64,000 nucleotides of DNA from Membranihabitans marinus (lineage in GTDB: Bacteria > Bacteroidota > Bacteroidia > Chitinophagales > Saprospiraceae). The stretch is taken from assembly GCF_019802045.1 (NCBI RefSeq), contig NZ_JAHVHU010000010.1:206860-270859 (forward strand), given 5' to 3'. Each line of letters starts with the position of its first letter. Positions within the stretch are counted from its first letter, which is position 1. A program made the translations under genes and the position numbers. The notes beneath the pieces are model-generated. The model searched no databases. It had not been told where the DNA came from and saw nothing but the letters and a program-made list of their open reading frames with translations. Of the stretch, positions 18,167 through 28,007 are shown piece by piece.

Positions 18167-20539
18167 ATGACAGCAAACCATGAACTGACCTATCAAAAGC
18201 CCCCGGAAGAGATCCTTGAATGGGCAGATGCTGTATTACCACCCGTAGCACGTATCAATAGCCAAGGAAGCCATATTGTTTTTTTAGATCGCCAGAGATA
18301 CCTAGCCATCGAAGAATTGTACGAGCCTGAGTTGAGATTAGCGGGGATTCGAATCCATCCGGACAAGCTGGTTCGTAGCAGGTCTTCCTATTACACAGGA
18401 ATCCGAATTCAAGAAATTGAAGGAAATAACTTATTGGATATTAATGGATTACCCGCCTCATTGAGAATTCACCATATCCAATGGTCGCCTGACGAGAAAA
18501 AACTGGCCCTAAGCTGTTTGATTAAAAAGAGTTTAAAGCTCTGGGTTATCGACATCCAGACTCGAACCGCCTATCAAGTTTCTGAAGTGACACTCAATGC
18601 TCTACTAACCACCCCATTCTCTTGGCATCCTGATAGTCAATCTTTATTCGTTCTTGGCAAAACACCAGATGCAGACCATCTGATCAGCAAAGAGAACGTG
18701 GTGCCGCATGGCCCGGTCATCTCCGATGGTCACGAGAACCCGGCGCAACACAGAACGTATCAGGACCTTTTAAATGATTCCACAGATGTCATAAACTTTA
18801 CCCGTCTTGTACAGTCTCAATTGAGTCGTGTCACACTTGACGGCAAAAATACAATGATTACCCGGGCACTGATTAAAGGAATAAAGGTTTCACCCAACGG
18901 CAGGTTCGTATTGTTGACGGAGGTAAGACAACCTTTTTCAAACCATGTACCGTATGATAAATTTCCGTATCAAGTGACCGTCTTTGATCTACTCACAAAT
19001 GAACACAAAGAATTGGAAAAGACGCCGTTACAAGATCAGCTTCCAAAAGGATTTATGGCGGTTCATCAAAAAAAGCGGTTATTCCAATGGCGCAACGATC
19101 AACCCGCAGTTCTGATATTTTGTCAAGCGTTGGATGAGGGGGACCCGGCCAAAGACGTATCGCATCGGGACGCGATCTACCAATGGACTGCGCCATTCGA
19201 TAAAAAACCCCAAGAAATTCTGAAAACAGTAAACCGGTTCAGCCATATCCAGTGGAGTCAATCGGGTTTTGGTATCGCGGTGGATTACTGGTACAACACC
19301 CGAAACTCTAAAACTTACCTCGTCCAGCCCGACCAACCAGAGGTTCAATCTAAGATACTATTTGACCGGGATCTCCAGGATAATTACGGAGATCCGGGAC
19401 ATTTTGTGACGGTAAAAAACAAGTGGGGACGATCTGTTGTTGGTGGGGACAAATACGACACTTTTTTATCAGGAGAAGGTATCCGACCGGATGGCATACA
19501 TCCTTTTCTAGATCAATACAACGTACAAACAGGCCAAAAAACACGCGTGTGGGAGGCTAAAAACAAGGATGAATTACTTCGTATTGCTGGTGTTCAGTCT
19601 ATCGCAAAAAAGACATTGATAGTACGACGTGAAACGACTACCGAGTTCCCGAATTATTTCCGTATTCATTGGGACAGACCGGATGAACGTCAATATCTTA
19701 CGGATTTTGATAATCCTTTCACTGGAATCAATTCGATTCGTAAATCCATCATATCCTATCAACGCAGTGATGGAACCGAACTCCACGCCACTTTATATTT
19801 GCCAGCTTCTTCAACTTCGATAGACAATATGTCCGAATATCCCCTTCTGATGTGGGCATACCCGGAAGAATATACCAATAAAAAGCTGGCCGGTCAGATG
19901 ACAACTTCGGAACATGAATTCACCTATCCGTGGTATGGGTCACCTGTATTTTGGGCACGTCGGGGGTATGCAGTTCTGGATGATGTATCCTTCCCCATCA
20001 TAAGTTCAGGAGATCAGAACATGAACGACACCTTCATTGAACAACTCAGAGACAATGCATCTGCCGCCATTGACGCTGTTTGTAAAAACCACCCCATAGA
20101 CAGCAAACGCGTCGCAGTGGGTGGGCATAGTTACGGCGCATTTATGACCGCTAACCTGTTAACCTGGACCAATTTATTTTGTGCGGGCATAGCACGGAGC
20201 GGTGCATACAACAGAACTTTAACCCCTTTTGGTTTTCAGGGGGAACAACGCACCTACTGGGAAGCGCCGGCACTTTATCAAAAAATGTCTCCGTTCATGC
20301 ACGCTGACAAGATGAAAACTCCATTATTGTTAATCCATGGTCAAATGGACAATAATTCGGGCACCCACACGATGCAAAGTCAACGATATTTCGATGCATT
20401 AAAGAGTTTAGGAGCGCCGATACGGTTGGTTCTGCTACCCAATGAAAGCCACCATTACAGAAGTCGTGATTCCGTATTGCACATGCTTTGGGAACAAGAC
20501 CAGTGGTTACAAAAGCATCTAAAGCCCAGCACCATTTGA
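18167..20539 (+). CDS. S9 family serine peptidase, glutamyl endopeptidase (CGEP)-like
   Basis: Prolyl-oligopeptidase-family peptidase with an N-terminal beta-propeller (to about residue 520) and a C-terminal alpha/beta-hydrolase domain. The catalytic triad can be placed: S655 in GGHSYGAF, D728 in HGQMDNNSGT and H762 or H763 in NESHHY. The block SGAYNRTLTPFGFQ after the serine is the signature of the group that includes plant chloroplast glutamyl endopeptidase, so cleavage after glutamate in peptides is likely. No signal peptide is visible from this start, in contrast to many relatives, so a cytoplasmic role or an unrecognised export route is possible. 790 residues is normal. Confidence 0.92.
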   Translation: MTANHELTYQKPPEEILEWADAVLPPVARINSQGSHIVFLDRQRYLAIEELYEPELRLAGIRIHPDKLVRSRSSYYTGIRIQEIEGNNLLDINGLPASLRIHHIQWSPDEKKLALSCLIKKSLKLWVIDIQTRTAYQVSEVTLNALLTTPFSWHPDSQSLFVLGKTPDADHLISKENVVPHGPVISDGHENPAQHRTYQDLLNDSTDVINFTRLVQSQLSRVTLDGKNTMITRALIKGIKVSPNGRFVLLTEVRQPFSNHVPYDKFPYQVTVFDLLTNEHKELEKTPLQDQLPKGFMAVHQKKRLFQWRNDQPAVLIFCQALDEGDPAKDVSHRDAIYQWTAPFDKKPQEILKTVNRFSHIQWSQSGFGIAVDYWYNTRNSKTYLVQPDQPEVQSKILFDRDLQDNYGDPGHFVTVKNKWGRSVVGGDKYDTFLSGEGIRPDGIHPFLDQYNVQTGQKTRVWEAKNKDELLRIAGVQSIAKKTLIVRRETTTEFPNYFRIHWDRPDERQYLTDFDNPFTGINSIRKSIISYQRSDGTELHATLYLPASSTSIDNMSEYPLLMWAYPEEYTNKKLAGQMTTSEHEFTYPWYGSPVFWARRGYAVLDDVSFPIISSGDQNMNDTFIEQLRDNASAAIDAVCKNHPIDSKRVAVGGHSYGAFMTANLLTWTNLFCAGIARSGAYNRTLTPFGFQGEQRTYWEAPALYQKMSPFMHADKMKTPLLLIHGQMDNNSGTHTMQSQRYFDALKSLGAPIRLVLLPNESHHYRSRDSVLHMLWEQDQWLQKHLKPSTI

Positions 20540-20696
20540 ATATGGTAAAGATTTTGAATGATGGTCTTCGTTCAGCTGTGCACCATTTATAGGATCAAGG
20601 CAATTTTACAACCTGCGTATAATCCTTTTTACACCTGTTTAGGCACATCATCGGTCAGTCCCGTTTCGGTGGTCAAAAAATAAATATTCATATAAA

Positions 20697-20728
20697 CAAA
20701 GAGGACACCCTACTGGATGCCCTCTGTA
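20697..20728 (-). terminator. Hairpin terminator downstream of the OmpA lipoprotein gene
   Basis: AGAGG-A-CA (20700-20707) pairs with TG-C-CCTCT (20718-20725) with one mismatch and an inner CC/GG pair. On the minus strand the stem is followed by TTGTTTATATG. It lies about 80 bases past the ompA-like stop. The 265 bases between the two convergent genes hold nothing else I can identify. Confidence 0.5.
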
Positions 20729-20804
20729 TTTTGCTTTAGCAATCGGTATAGAACAGTTCTTATCTATTTTACTACCGATGTTCTATAAAACAACTCGTAT
20801 TATA

Positions 20805-21575
20805 TTACGGATTGATGCTCTCAGAAATTGAAATTAACGGTCGTACATCGGGCAGAATAATAAACTCTGTCCGGCGATTAGGAGCCAATTCTTCAATCGA
20901 CAGATTATCCCCCTCTACCACAGGCTCAAATTCAGCTTGCCCGGCAGCCAGTAATTGTTCTGGCGATACGCCTGATTTGATCATCTGGCGGACTACATTT
21001 GCAGATCGAGCAACGGAAAGATCCCAATTGTCCCGGTAAGCAGCGCCTTCTTTCAATCCGCGGTGATCTGTATGAGATTCTATAATTACTTTCACATCGG
21101 GATGATTGGATAGAATATTAGCTACGTTATCAATCACGTCCTTACCAGTGCTCGAAACCCGCGTAGAACCAAAACGATACAAAATATCGTCCCCTAAGGT
21201 CACGTACAATTTTCCATCTTTTTCTTCGAGATCTATATTTTCGTCTTTCATCAGGACGCCATCAATTTCATCTTTGATGGTCTTGATTTTATCGACGGCG
21301 ACATTACGTTCTTTTTCCACGGTTTTCACAGTGTTTTGAACTTGCGTCATCGACTCATTTAAGTCATCCAGATCTCTTTCCAGCTCAGCAGAACGATTTT
21401 GAATTTCTTCATTTTGGCTCTGCAAGTCTGAAATGGTGGATTTGGCCTCATCCAGTTCTTGGTTCAGTTGCATTCTCTGAGATTCAAGTGCTTCGTATTT
21501 TTTCTTCGATACACAAGAAGTCATTAGTCCGGCCCCTAAAATTAACAGGGCCATAGTCTTAACATGCTTTCTCAT
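20805..21575 (-). CDS. OmpA-family peptidoglycan-associated lipoprotein with coiled coil
   Basis: Outer-membrane lipoprotein that binds peptidoglycan. A start at 21575 gives the lipoprotein signal (LMTSC, cysteine at residue 21); the frame extends to 21602 but that would spoil it. Residues ~25-95 form a coiled coil (repeated Leu/Gln/Glu heptads), and the C-terminal OmpA domain shows VIIESHTDHRG and ELAPNRRTEFII, with the Asp and Arg that bind diaminopimelate. This layout (lipoprotein plus coiled coil plus OmpA) is common in Bacteroidota and is often called a flagellar-motor/MotB-like protein, which is misleading here since no motility genes are present. Confidence 0.92.
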   Translation of the reverse strand: MRKHVKTMALLILGAGLMTSCVSKKKYEALESQRMQLNQELDEAKSTISDLQSQNEEIQNRSAELERDLDDLNESMTQVQNTVKTVEKERNVAVDKIKTIKDEIDGVLMKDENIDLEEKDGKLYVTLGDDILYRFGSTRVSSTGKDVIDNVANILSNHPDVKVIIESHTDHRGLKEGAAYRDNWDLSVARSANVVRQMIKSGVSPEQLLAAGQAEFEPVVEGDNLSIEELAPNRRTEFIILPDVRPLISISESINP

Positions 21576-21808
21576 AATAAATAGTTTTATTTGAAATTTC
21601 ATAAACAGTAAGTTGAAGTAGTTTAGTATAATTCATCTAATTTTATCCAATAAACTCATTTTAATTGACTGCAAAATTTACATCGCAACCAAGACCAATG
21701 TACTACATTCTCAGCAAATTAATTATAATCTTTACTTATATTAAATGATTTTTAAATAATTTTTCCAAAACGATAATACACCCACTTAATAATGAAAGCA
21801 CAATATAT

Positions 21809-22240
21809 ATGGACATAGCTACATATCTAAATGACCTTCGTGTCAAGGAGAATAAGGTATTTGATCCAATTCGTAAAAAGTGGTTGATTATTCAGCCAGA
21901 GGAACTCGTCAGGCAAACTCTTTTATTGTATTTGATTCATGAAAAAAATATTTCAAGTGCACGAATAGCCGTAGAAAAAGCCATCCGCGTCCACCGGCAG
22001 GTTCGCAGATTTGACCTCGTATACTATGACAAACATGGTGATCCCATGCTTCTGGTAGAGTGCAAGAGCCCTTCTATTCCACTGACTCAGCACGTGCTGG
22101 AACAAGCTGTGTGGTATAATTATGAGATTAAAGCACCGTTTCTGCTACTATCCAATGGACAGGACCTCCGATGGTACAAAATCGATCCAGATAAAAAGAC
22201 CTATGCAATCTTGCCAAAAGAAGGACCGGTACTATCGTAA
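21809..22240 (+). CDS. HsdR N-terminal-domain protein (PD-(D/E)xK nuclease fold)
   Basis: Stand-alone version of the type I restriction enzyme R-subunit N-terminal domain. The nuclease residues are recognisable: D69 in RRFDLVYYD and E84-x-K86 in LLVECKSP, with a conserved glutamate near residue 31-32 (PEELVRQ). The motor and specificity subunits are absent, so this is not a restriction system. Such orphan proteins are widespread in Bacteroidota and their role is unknown; repair or DNA processing is plausible. It stands alone between the OmpA gene (divergent) and lnt (convergent). Confidence 0.88.
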   Translation: MDIATYLNDLRVKENKVFDPIRKKWLIIQPEELVRQTLLLYLIHEKNISSARIAVEKAIRVHRQVRRFDLVYYDKHGDPMLLVECKSPSIPLTQHVLEQAVWYNYEIKAPFLLLSNGQDLRWYKIDPDKKTYAILPKEGPVLS

Positions 22241-22271
22241 GATACACAAGTTGGAAGAGATCCTCTTTTCG

Positions 22272-24059
22272 TTATTCTTTTGTAAAGCTGTTCACCAGGG
22301 ATTTTAGAGTAAAAAACACCATCAAAAATATACTAAATCGCCCCAGATAATCGCCCCACAAAGCATAAAAAGTTAGTGAACTGTTTAATGTTACCGAAAC
22401 GGGGATTACGGCTTTTTCATCGTATTTATTGGGTGGCACGACTTCGTTTCCTCGTTGATTAAAAGCACCATTTAATCCCATATTCGCAGACCGAAGCACG
22501 CTGCGCCGATACTCGATCGCCCGCAATGCAGCAAACTCGTAATGCTGTTGATGGCCTTCCGTATCCCCCCACCAGCCGTCATTAGTGATGATGGTAAATA
22601 GATTGGCACCTTTAGCAACGTATTTTCGCATGTATTCCCCATATACGGATTCATAGCAAATTACGGGTGCAAGTTTTACCTGATCAAAGACAAAAACATC
22701 TTGTGCATCAACCTGACCATACCCATAGATAGTACCACCAAGTTGGTCTATAATGGGATTAAGAAAAAACAACAATTTCCGGTACGGAAAATTTTCGGCA
22801 CCTGGAACCAGTTTCTGCTTATGATATACCGGAATAGTATCATTCCCCAACATGATTGCGGAATTGTAAACTTCCCAAAAAAGAACAGAACGATCTTTAC
22901 TTACCGTTTCACGAACCGAAGACCGGTCTGGCGGCGGATTGTTTTCGCCAAAAACCTTGTAAGAAGTAACCCCCAGAAGCACGCGTGCCGTGGATTGGTA
23001 CTCCGCGAGTAGTTTTTCAATCCGGCCGATGTACGGATTGTTTTGGATCTGGTCTACATTGACCTGTTCGAAAATAGTTTCAGGTAGAACCAACAAGTCA
23101 GGCTCATGTGCCATTGCTCGTTCCAGCAAATTTTGATAGATGGTCCAACGAGTTTCAAAGTCCTGATTAAATTTTTCATAATGGGGTTCTATATTAGGAT
23201 TAATGACTACAGCTTTCATCGAAGGACCGGTCACATTCGTATTGTAATATATAATAACTGAGGAGATTATGGGAATAATAACTACAGCCAACCAGGGAAG
23301 CCAACGCCTATAACATTCCCAGACACGCCCGGACATCCCCCCTTTTCTGATGATAGCATAGAACAAATAATTGACCAACAAAATCCAGAATGACCCACCC
23401 AGAGCGCCGGTATATTCATACCATTGAGCCAATATCGGCCACTTGGCCAATGCATTTCCAATGTTCAACCAGGGCCAGGATAATTCCCACCGCAAATGAA
23501 TGTACTCAAAAGTCAACCATCCGGCAATAAACAGGACTCCAAAATACCAGTCAACCTTTCCCTTGCGATGTATCCAGCTGATCCAGCACACCACAGCGGT
23601 CATTAAAAAAGCATTGATTCCCATGCCAACCACCCCGGGCAAAAAAGCTGTATTTGAAATCCAAAAAGTAGTCCCTACATTCCAAATTAGAAAAAAATTG
23701 AAAATAAAAAATACAAACCAAGCCAACCGGATTCGTTTCTCATAATATGCCCGTTCCAACCAAAACAGGGGGACAAACGCGAACAAGATCAGCGGCAAAA
23801 GTGGATAAGGTGGAAATCCCAGACTAGCAAGTACCCCCCCCAGACTGGAAACGAGGAAATATTTTATCTGGTTTCGAAAAGTCGGGTTGTACCCCAGCAA
23901 TCCTGTCAGGATCAACCAGCACCCAAAAAATAAAAGCCGTGTCTCATTGTTCCAAATCGGATTGCGGTACAATAAATAAACCGCTGCCCCACTGATTAGA
24001 ATTCCGATGGCAAGGCTCCAGTGAGCATATTTCCTAAGGTCTGCTGAAGTCCAATTCAT
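22272..24059 (-). CDS. lnt: Apolipoprotein N-acyltransferase
   Basis: Inner-membrane enzyme that adds the third acyl chain to the N-terminal cysteine of lipoproteins. About seven hydrophobic helices occupy residues 12-275, and the nitrilase-like periplasmic domain follows. Catalytic triad: E327 (VLPETIF), K414 (VYHKQKLVPG) and C468 (APVICYE). At 595 residues it is longer than E. coli Lnt (512); the extra length is mainly an N-terminal hydrophobic pair before the usual first segment. It follows metG by 4 bases, so they form an operon. Many predicted lipoproteins in this window are its potential substrates. Confidence 0.94.
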   Translation of the reverse strand: MNWTSADLRKYAHWSLAIGILISGAAVYLLYRNPIWNNETRLLFFGCWLILTGLLGYNPTFRNQIKYFLVSSLGGVLASLGFPPYPLLPLILFAFVPLFWLERAYYEKRIRLAWFVFFIFNFFLIWNVGTTFWISNTAFLPGVVGMGINAFLMTAVVCWISWIHRKGKVDWYFGVLFIAGWLTFEYIHLRWELSWPWLNIGNALAKWPILAQWYEYTGALGGSFWILLVNYLFYAIIRKGGMSGRVWECYRRWLPWLAVVIIPIISSVIIYYNTNVTGPSMKAVVINPNIEPHYEKFNQDFETRWTIYQNLLERAMAHEPDLLVLPETIFEQVNVDQIQNNPYIGRIEKLLAEYQSTARVLLGVTSYKVFGENNPPPDRSSVRETVSKDRSVLFWEVYNSAIMLGNDTIPVYHKQKLVPGAENFPYRKLLFFLNPIIDQLGGTIYGYGQVDAQDVFVFDQVKLAPVICYESVYGEYMRKYVAKGANLFTIITNDGWWGDTEGHQQHYEFAALRAIEYRRSVLRSANMGLNGAFNQRGNEVVPPNKYDEKAVIPVSVTLNSSLTFYALWGDYLGRFSIFLMVFFTLKSLVNSFTKE

Positions 24060-24063
24060 ACTT

Positions 24064-26235
24064 CTACCGAACTATACTTCCAGGGCTTATATCATTCCCC
24101 GGGCTTACAAAAGCTAATTTCCCCTGACTATCTTCAGCCATCAGGATCATTCCCTGGGATAATACACCGCGCAGTTTACGAGGAGCAAGATTCGATACGT
24201 AGACCACTTGTTGACCTATGATGGCTTCCGGATCGTATTGCTGAGCAATGCCGGATACCACAGTTCGAATCTCTCCCCCGGTATCGAGAGATATTTTCAG
24301 TAATTTATCAGCTTTCTCAATCCTGGAGGCTTCAATAATTTTTGCGACCCGCAAATCCAGTTTTTGAAAGTCATCGAAAGTGATTTCTGGTTTTTGTGGT
24401 AGAGCAGGTTGGCTTGGTTCATTAACCTCGATTTGATCCGTTTCACTTTTCGAAGCAGCCCGAGATTTCAGTTTTTCGACTTGTTCTTCCACCACTTCAT
24501 CCCCGATCCGCTCAAATAAGTGAATAGGATCACCAATCTGATGGCCCTCCGGAATAAGAGCTTCGCCTTCAGCCAGTGCACCCATCATCTCGACCAATTC
24601 CCCTTCTCCTTTTAACGCGGGAAGTCGGAGAATCTTTCGAAGTTTAGATGAGGTGAAAGGTAAAAACGGATCCAAAATCATACTTAGAGCAGCTGCATAT
24701 TGCAAGGAACAATTCATCACTGCCTTTACGGTTTCCTCATCTTCCTTGATCAGTTTCCAGGGTTCATTCGCCTGCAAAATTATATTACCGGCAGAGGAAA
24801 TCTCCATTATAGTCCGTAGTGCCGATCGGAATTCATACTTACGAATCGCATTGCCATACGCATCCAGCCGGTCAAACAAATCCAACATCTCTGTATCATG
24901 CCAGATCGGCATGTCACTATTTCCACTCCCTGTAAATTCAAGATCAGGATCAAATGAGGGAACGACGCCGTCGTAATATTTGTTGGTCAGCACAACGACC
25001 CGATTAATAAAATTACCAAGATTGTTGACCAGTTCATTATTATTGGCCTCCTGCCATCCTTTCCACGTGAACTCGGCGTCTCGTTGTTCGGGCATATTCT
25101 TATATAATACATAACGCAATACATCTTCTTTCCCCGGTAATTCATCCAAATACTCATGAACCCAAACCGCCCAGCCTTTGGATGTTGAAAGCTTTTGACC
25201 TTCCAGGTTCAGGAACTGGTTGGCGGGTACATTTTTCGGAAGAATATAATCACCATGAATCTTAAGAATTGCCGGAAAAATCAGACAATGAAAAACAATA
25301 TTGTCTTTTCCTATAAAATGGATCAACTCCGTACCTTTATCTTTCCAATACTTTTCCCAATCTGCTCCATGATCCTTTGCCCATTGCCTTGTGGCTGAGA
25401 TATACCCAATCGGCGCATCCATCCACACATAAAGTTTTTTACCTTTTGATCCCGGTATTTCTTCCGGAACATTCACCCCCCAGTCTAAATCGCGGGTCAT
25501 CGACCTGGGTTGCAGTCCCTGATCAATCCAGGACATGCATTGTCCCACAACATGATTCTTCCATAAATCAGGATCGTGTTGTTTTTGTCCTTCAAGCACA
25601 CCATGCTGGATCCATTCCCGCAACCATTCTTCGTTTTTATCCAACGGCAGGTACCAATGCGTAGTGCTTCTAAGTGTGGGCGCACTATTGGTCAACACAG
25701 ATACCGGATCGATGAGTTCCTGAGCACTCAAAGATGCTCCGCAGGACTCACACTGATCACCATAAGCTTCGGGGTACCCGCACTTGGGACAGGTTCCCTT
25801 GATGTATCGGTCCGCCAGAAAAACACCAGCTTCTTCATCAAAGTATTGTTCGGTGGTCAGTTCTTCAAATTCACCTTTCTTATATAGGTCTCGAAAAAAG
25901 CCCTGTGAAGTTTCAGCGTGTATATCGGCTGTGGTACGGTGATAGATATCAAATTTTACTCCGATCCTGTCAAATGATTCCTTGATCTGTTCATGGTACT
26001 TATCGACAATATCGATCGGGCGAACGTTTTCCTGACGGGCTTTCATCGATATCGCAGCTCCATATTCATCAGATCCACAAACATATAATATGTCCTTGCC
26101 CATCAATCGTTGAAAACGGGCATAGGCATCAGCGGACAAATACGCACCGGCCAAATGTCCTAAATGCAACGGACCATTTGCGTAGGGCAGTGCAGAGGTA
26201 ATTAAATATCTATCCGGAAAGTATATGTCTTCCAT
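24064..26235 (-). CDS. metG: Methionine-tRNA ligase
   Basis: Charges initiator and elongator tRNA-Met. HIGH motif as HLGH (residues 24-27), KMSKS motif as KLSTSKG, and a CPKCGYPEAYGDQCESCG zinc knuckle in between. The C-terminal ~110 residues are an EMAP/Trbp111 tRNA-binding domain (FQKLDLRVAKIIEA, then PRKLRGVLSQGM) joined by a charged linker, giving the 723-residue long form typical of Bacteroidota. It is the first gene of a two-gene operon with lnt. The start at 26235 is preceded by 494 non-coding bases. Confidence 0.97.
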   Translation of the reverse strand: MEDIYFPDRYLITSALPYANGPLHLGHLAGAYLSADAYARFQRLMGKDILYVCGSDEYGAAISMKARQENVRPIDIVDKYHEQIKESFDRIGVKFDIYHRTTADIHAETSQGFFRDLYKKGEFEELTTEQYFDEEAGVFLADRYIKGTCPKCGYPEAYGDQCESCGASLSAQELIDPVSVLTNSAPTLRSTTHWYLPLDKNEEWLREWIQHGVLEGQKQHDPDLWKNHVVGQCMSWIDQGLQPRSMTRDLDWGVNVPEEIPGSKGKKLYVWMDAPIGYISATRQWAKDHGADWEKYWKDKGTELIHFIGKDNIVFHCLIFPAILKIHGDYILPKNVPANQFLNLEGQKLSTSKGWAVWVHEYLDELPGKEDVLRYVLYKNMPEQRDAEFTWKGWQEANNNELVNNLGNFINRVVVLTNKYYDGVVPSFDPDLEFTGSGNSDMPIWHDTEMLDLFDRLDAYGNAIRKYEFRSALRTIMEISSAGNIILQANEPWKLIKEDEETVKAVMNCSLQYAAALSMILDPFLPFTSSKLRKILRLPALKGEGELVEMMGALAEGEALIPEGHQIGDPIHLFERIGDEVVEEQVEKLKSRAASKSETDQIEVNEPSQPALPQKPEITFDDFQKLDLRVAKIIEASRIEKADKLLKISLDTGGEIRTVVSGIAQQYDPEAIIGQQVVYVSNLAPRKLRGVLSQGMILMAEDSQGKLAFVSPGNDISPGSIVR

Positions 26236-26729
26236 CGACTGTATTGTTTATTCCAAGTAAATAATTCATCCACCCATCCTTCTATACACTGTCATCCCGG
26301 GTATTCTTCGTTCATTGTGTATCTAAATGATAGCGGTACAAAGTCACCTAATCCATTTTTTATCGGCGTATGAAACACGAACACAAAACCCTATACTACA
26401 ATTCATTGTATTCTTTTCAGAGCACCATTCACACTTCTGGCGTGTACATTCGGGTGTTCTCCAGTTTCAGTCCGGCGCAAATATATAAAGATCTTAGCCT
26501 TCATGCACTATATCTTTCCAACAAATGGAAGTTTGGCATCATCAATCCCCGGTTCTTATTATTATCCAACTCAATCGAACCTGTCACGCTAAAACTTGAA
26601 AAATAAGCTATAGTTGAATGTTGTTCTTAATAGTGGCTACTAGAGACTATCCTTTCCGGATCATTTGGAGATAGATATACGCGTGGACATTCTAATTTTC
26701 GAGCAATTCTGCCCTTCCAGGTTAACAGA
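26236..26729. other. Intergenic stretch without clear features
   Basis: Lies between the metG start and the GH57 stop, both on the minus strand. It should hold the metG promoter; TACTTGGA near the gene is only a poor -7 match. A 78-codon open frame (26370-26606, plus strand) has no family features, no promoter and an unusual composition, so I do not call it. No T-box or riboswitch was recognised. Confidence 0.3.
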
Positions 26730-28007
26730 TTATGGAACTTTCAGATCTTTCAATTCCTTTATTTTAGCTTCCAATTGTTCGATTTCTTCGTGGATATTTC
26801 CTGAGCTGCTTTTCTGATCAGCCAAATGTTTATCCACTTCCAATTTAAAATCAGCTAATACATTCATAAAGTTAATGAAAGCATCATAGGGTGATTCATA
26901 AGGGTTGAAGTATTTATGTACGTCCCCATCACTAAACCATTTGGTGCATTGATAATAAAAATGATCACTGGTCTGAAGCAGGTTCCAATCATGGCGCAAT
27001 TTGGGATCAGAAACATTTTTCATTTTTTCTTCGAGTTGGTACAGTCGGTCAAAAGCTTCGTTTTGCATCTCATTACCCAACCATGCAGTCAAATCTCGCT
27101 CCTCGTCTGCCCAGGATATGGGATAACGAACGTGCATGGGTGATATGGGTTGAAATTGATCCACTACCTCAGCGGGTGTCAAAAACTGGAAATCGCTGTT
27201 TTCAAAAACCTGTTCTGGCAATTTTCGCAAAAAATCAAAAATTCCAGTCTCCTTCCATTGGTGTTCTCCAAATGTTTCGTAATCCATGAACAGATTGACA
27301 ATTTCTTCGCTCGGATTGAGGGCATTGAGCCAACCCACAAATTTTTCTGTTGTCAACGGCCATTCTTCCCACCCCTGATTGGAGAACCGAAATGCTATAT
27401 CATCGCTTAGAGTAAAATTTTTAAGTAGAAGTTTCAACTGCGGGCTGCTCGCACTCGTGTACAAATAATTGGGGCTACGCCAACCCATAATGTGTTTGGC
27501 TCCTTCCGACAACTGAGCCTTATACCCCATCGCTGCGACCATATCACTGATATCATCCGAGTAGATCAGCTCTGTATTTCGAAATATTGTCGGAGTCTTT
27601 CCAAACAGTTCCTGCACCATAGCTACTTGTGATTCGACCTGGCGTTTAAATTCTGTTTCACTTTTGAGTGAGCTCATGGAGTGGGCATACGTTTCAGCCA
27701 GAAATTCTACACATCCGGTATCTGCCAATTTTCGAAAAGACTCAATGACTTCTGGTGCATACTCTTTAAACTGGGTCATGACTGTCCCACTTAAGGAAAA
27801 AGCAATTTTGAACTTTGATCCATATTTTTCAATGAGATCCAACATTAGCTTATTGGTTGGCAGGTAGCATTTGTCAGCCACTTTCCGAAGTATGGTTCGA
27901 TTCGCAAAATCATCGAAATAGTTGTGATTTTTGCCAATGTCAAAAAAACGGTATTGCCGCAATCGATAGGGTTGATGAACCTGAAAATAGAAACAAATAG
28001 CTTTCAT
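26730..28007 (-). CDS. Glycoside hydrolase family 57 (alpha-amylase/4-alpha-glucanotransferase type)
   Basis: Retaining alpha-glucan-active enzyme of GH57. The N-terminal FYFQVHQPYRLR is conserved region 1; the probable nucleophile glutamate is in RNTELIYSDD and the acid/base aspartate in FMDYETFGEHQW. The C-terminal ~30 residues form a short coiled coil (IEQLEAKIKELKDL). It overlaps the upstream glycosyltransferase by 4 bases. In Bacteroidota this gene travels with a glycogen-debranching enzyme and a GT4, so it probably trims or remodels intracellular glycogen-like glucan. No signal peptide, so it is cytoplasmic. Confidence 0.93.
   Translation of the reverse strand: MKAICFYFQVHQPYRLRQYRFFDIGKNHNYFDDFANRTILRKVADKCYLPTNKLMLDLIEKYGSKFKIAFSLSGTVMTQFKEYAPEVIESFRKLADTGCVEFLAETYAHSMSSLKSETEFKRQVESQVAMVQELFGKTPTIFRNTELIYSDDISDMVAAMGYKAQLSEGAKHIMGWRSPNYLYTSASSPQLKLLLKNFTLSDDIAFRFSNQGWEEWPLTTEKFVGWLNALNPSEEIVNLFMDYETFGEHQWKETGIFDFLRKLPEQVFENSDFQFLTPAEVVDQFQPISPMHVRYPISWADEERDLTAWLGNEMQNEAFDRLYQLEEKMKNVSDPKLRHDWNLLQTSDHFYYQCTKWFSDGDVHKYFNPYESPYDAFINFMNVLADFKLEVDKHLADQKSSSGNIHEEIEQLEAKIKELKDLKVP

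Noticed and set aside
20805..21575. MotB-type flagellar motor protein
   Set aside because: OmpA domain is shared, but the protein is a lipoprotein with a coiled coil and there are no motility genes.
21809..22240. Restriction-modification system around the HsdR-N protein
   Set aside because: No HsdM, HsdS or helicase part in the window; only the N-terminal nuclease-like domain is present.
26370..26606. 78-codon plus-strand frame before metG
   Set aside because: No recognisable domain, no promoter box, and composition like the surrounding non-coding DNA.
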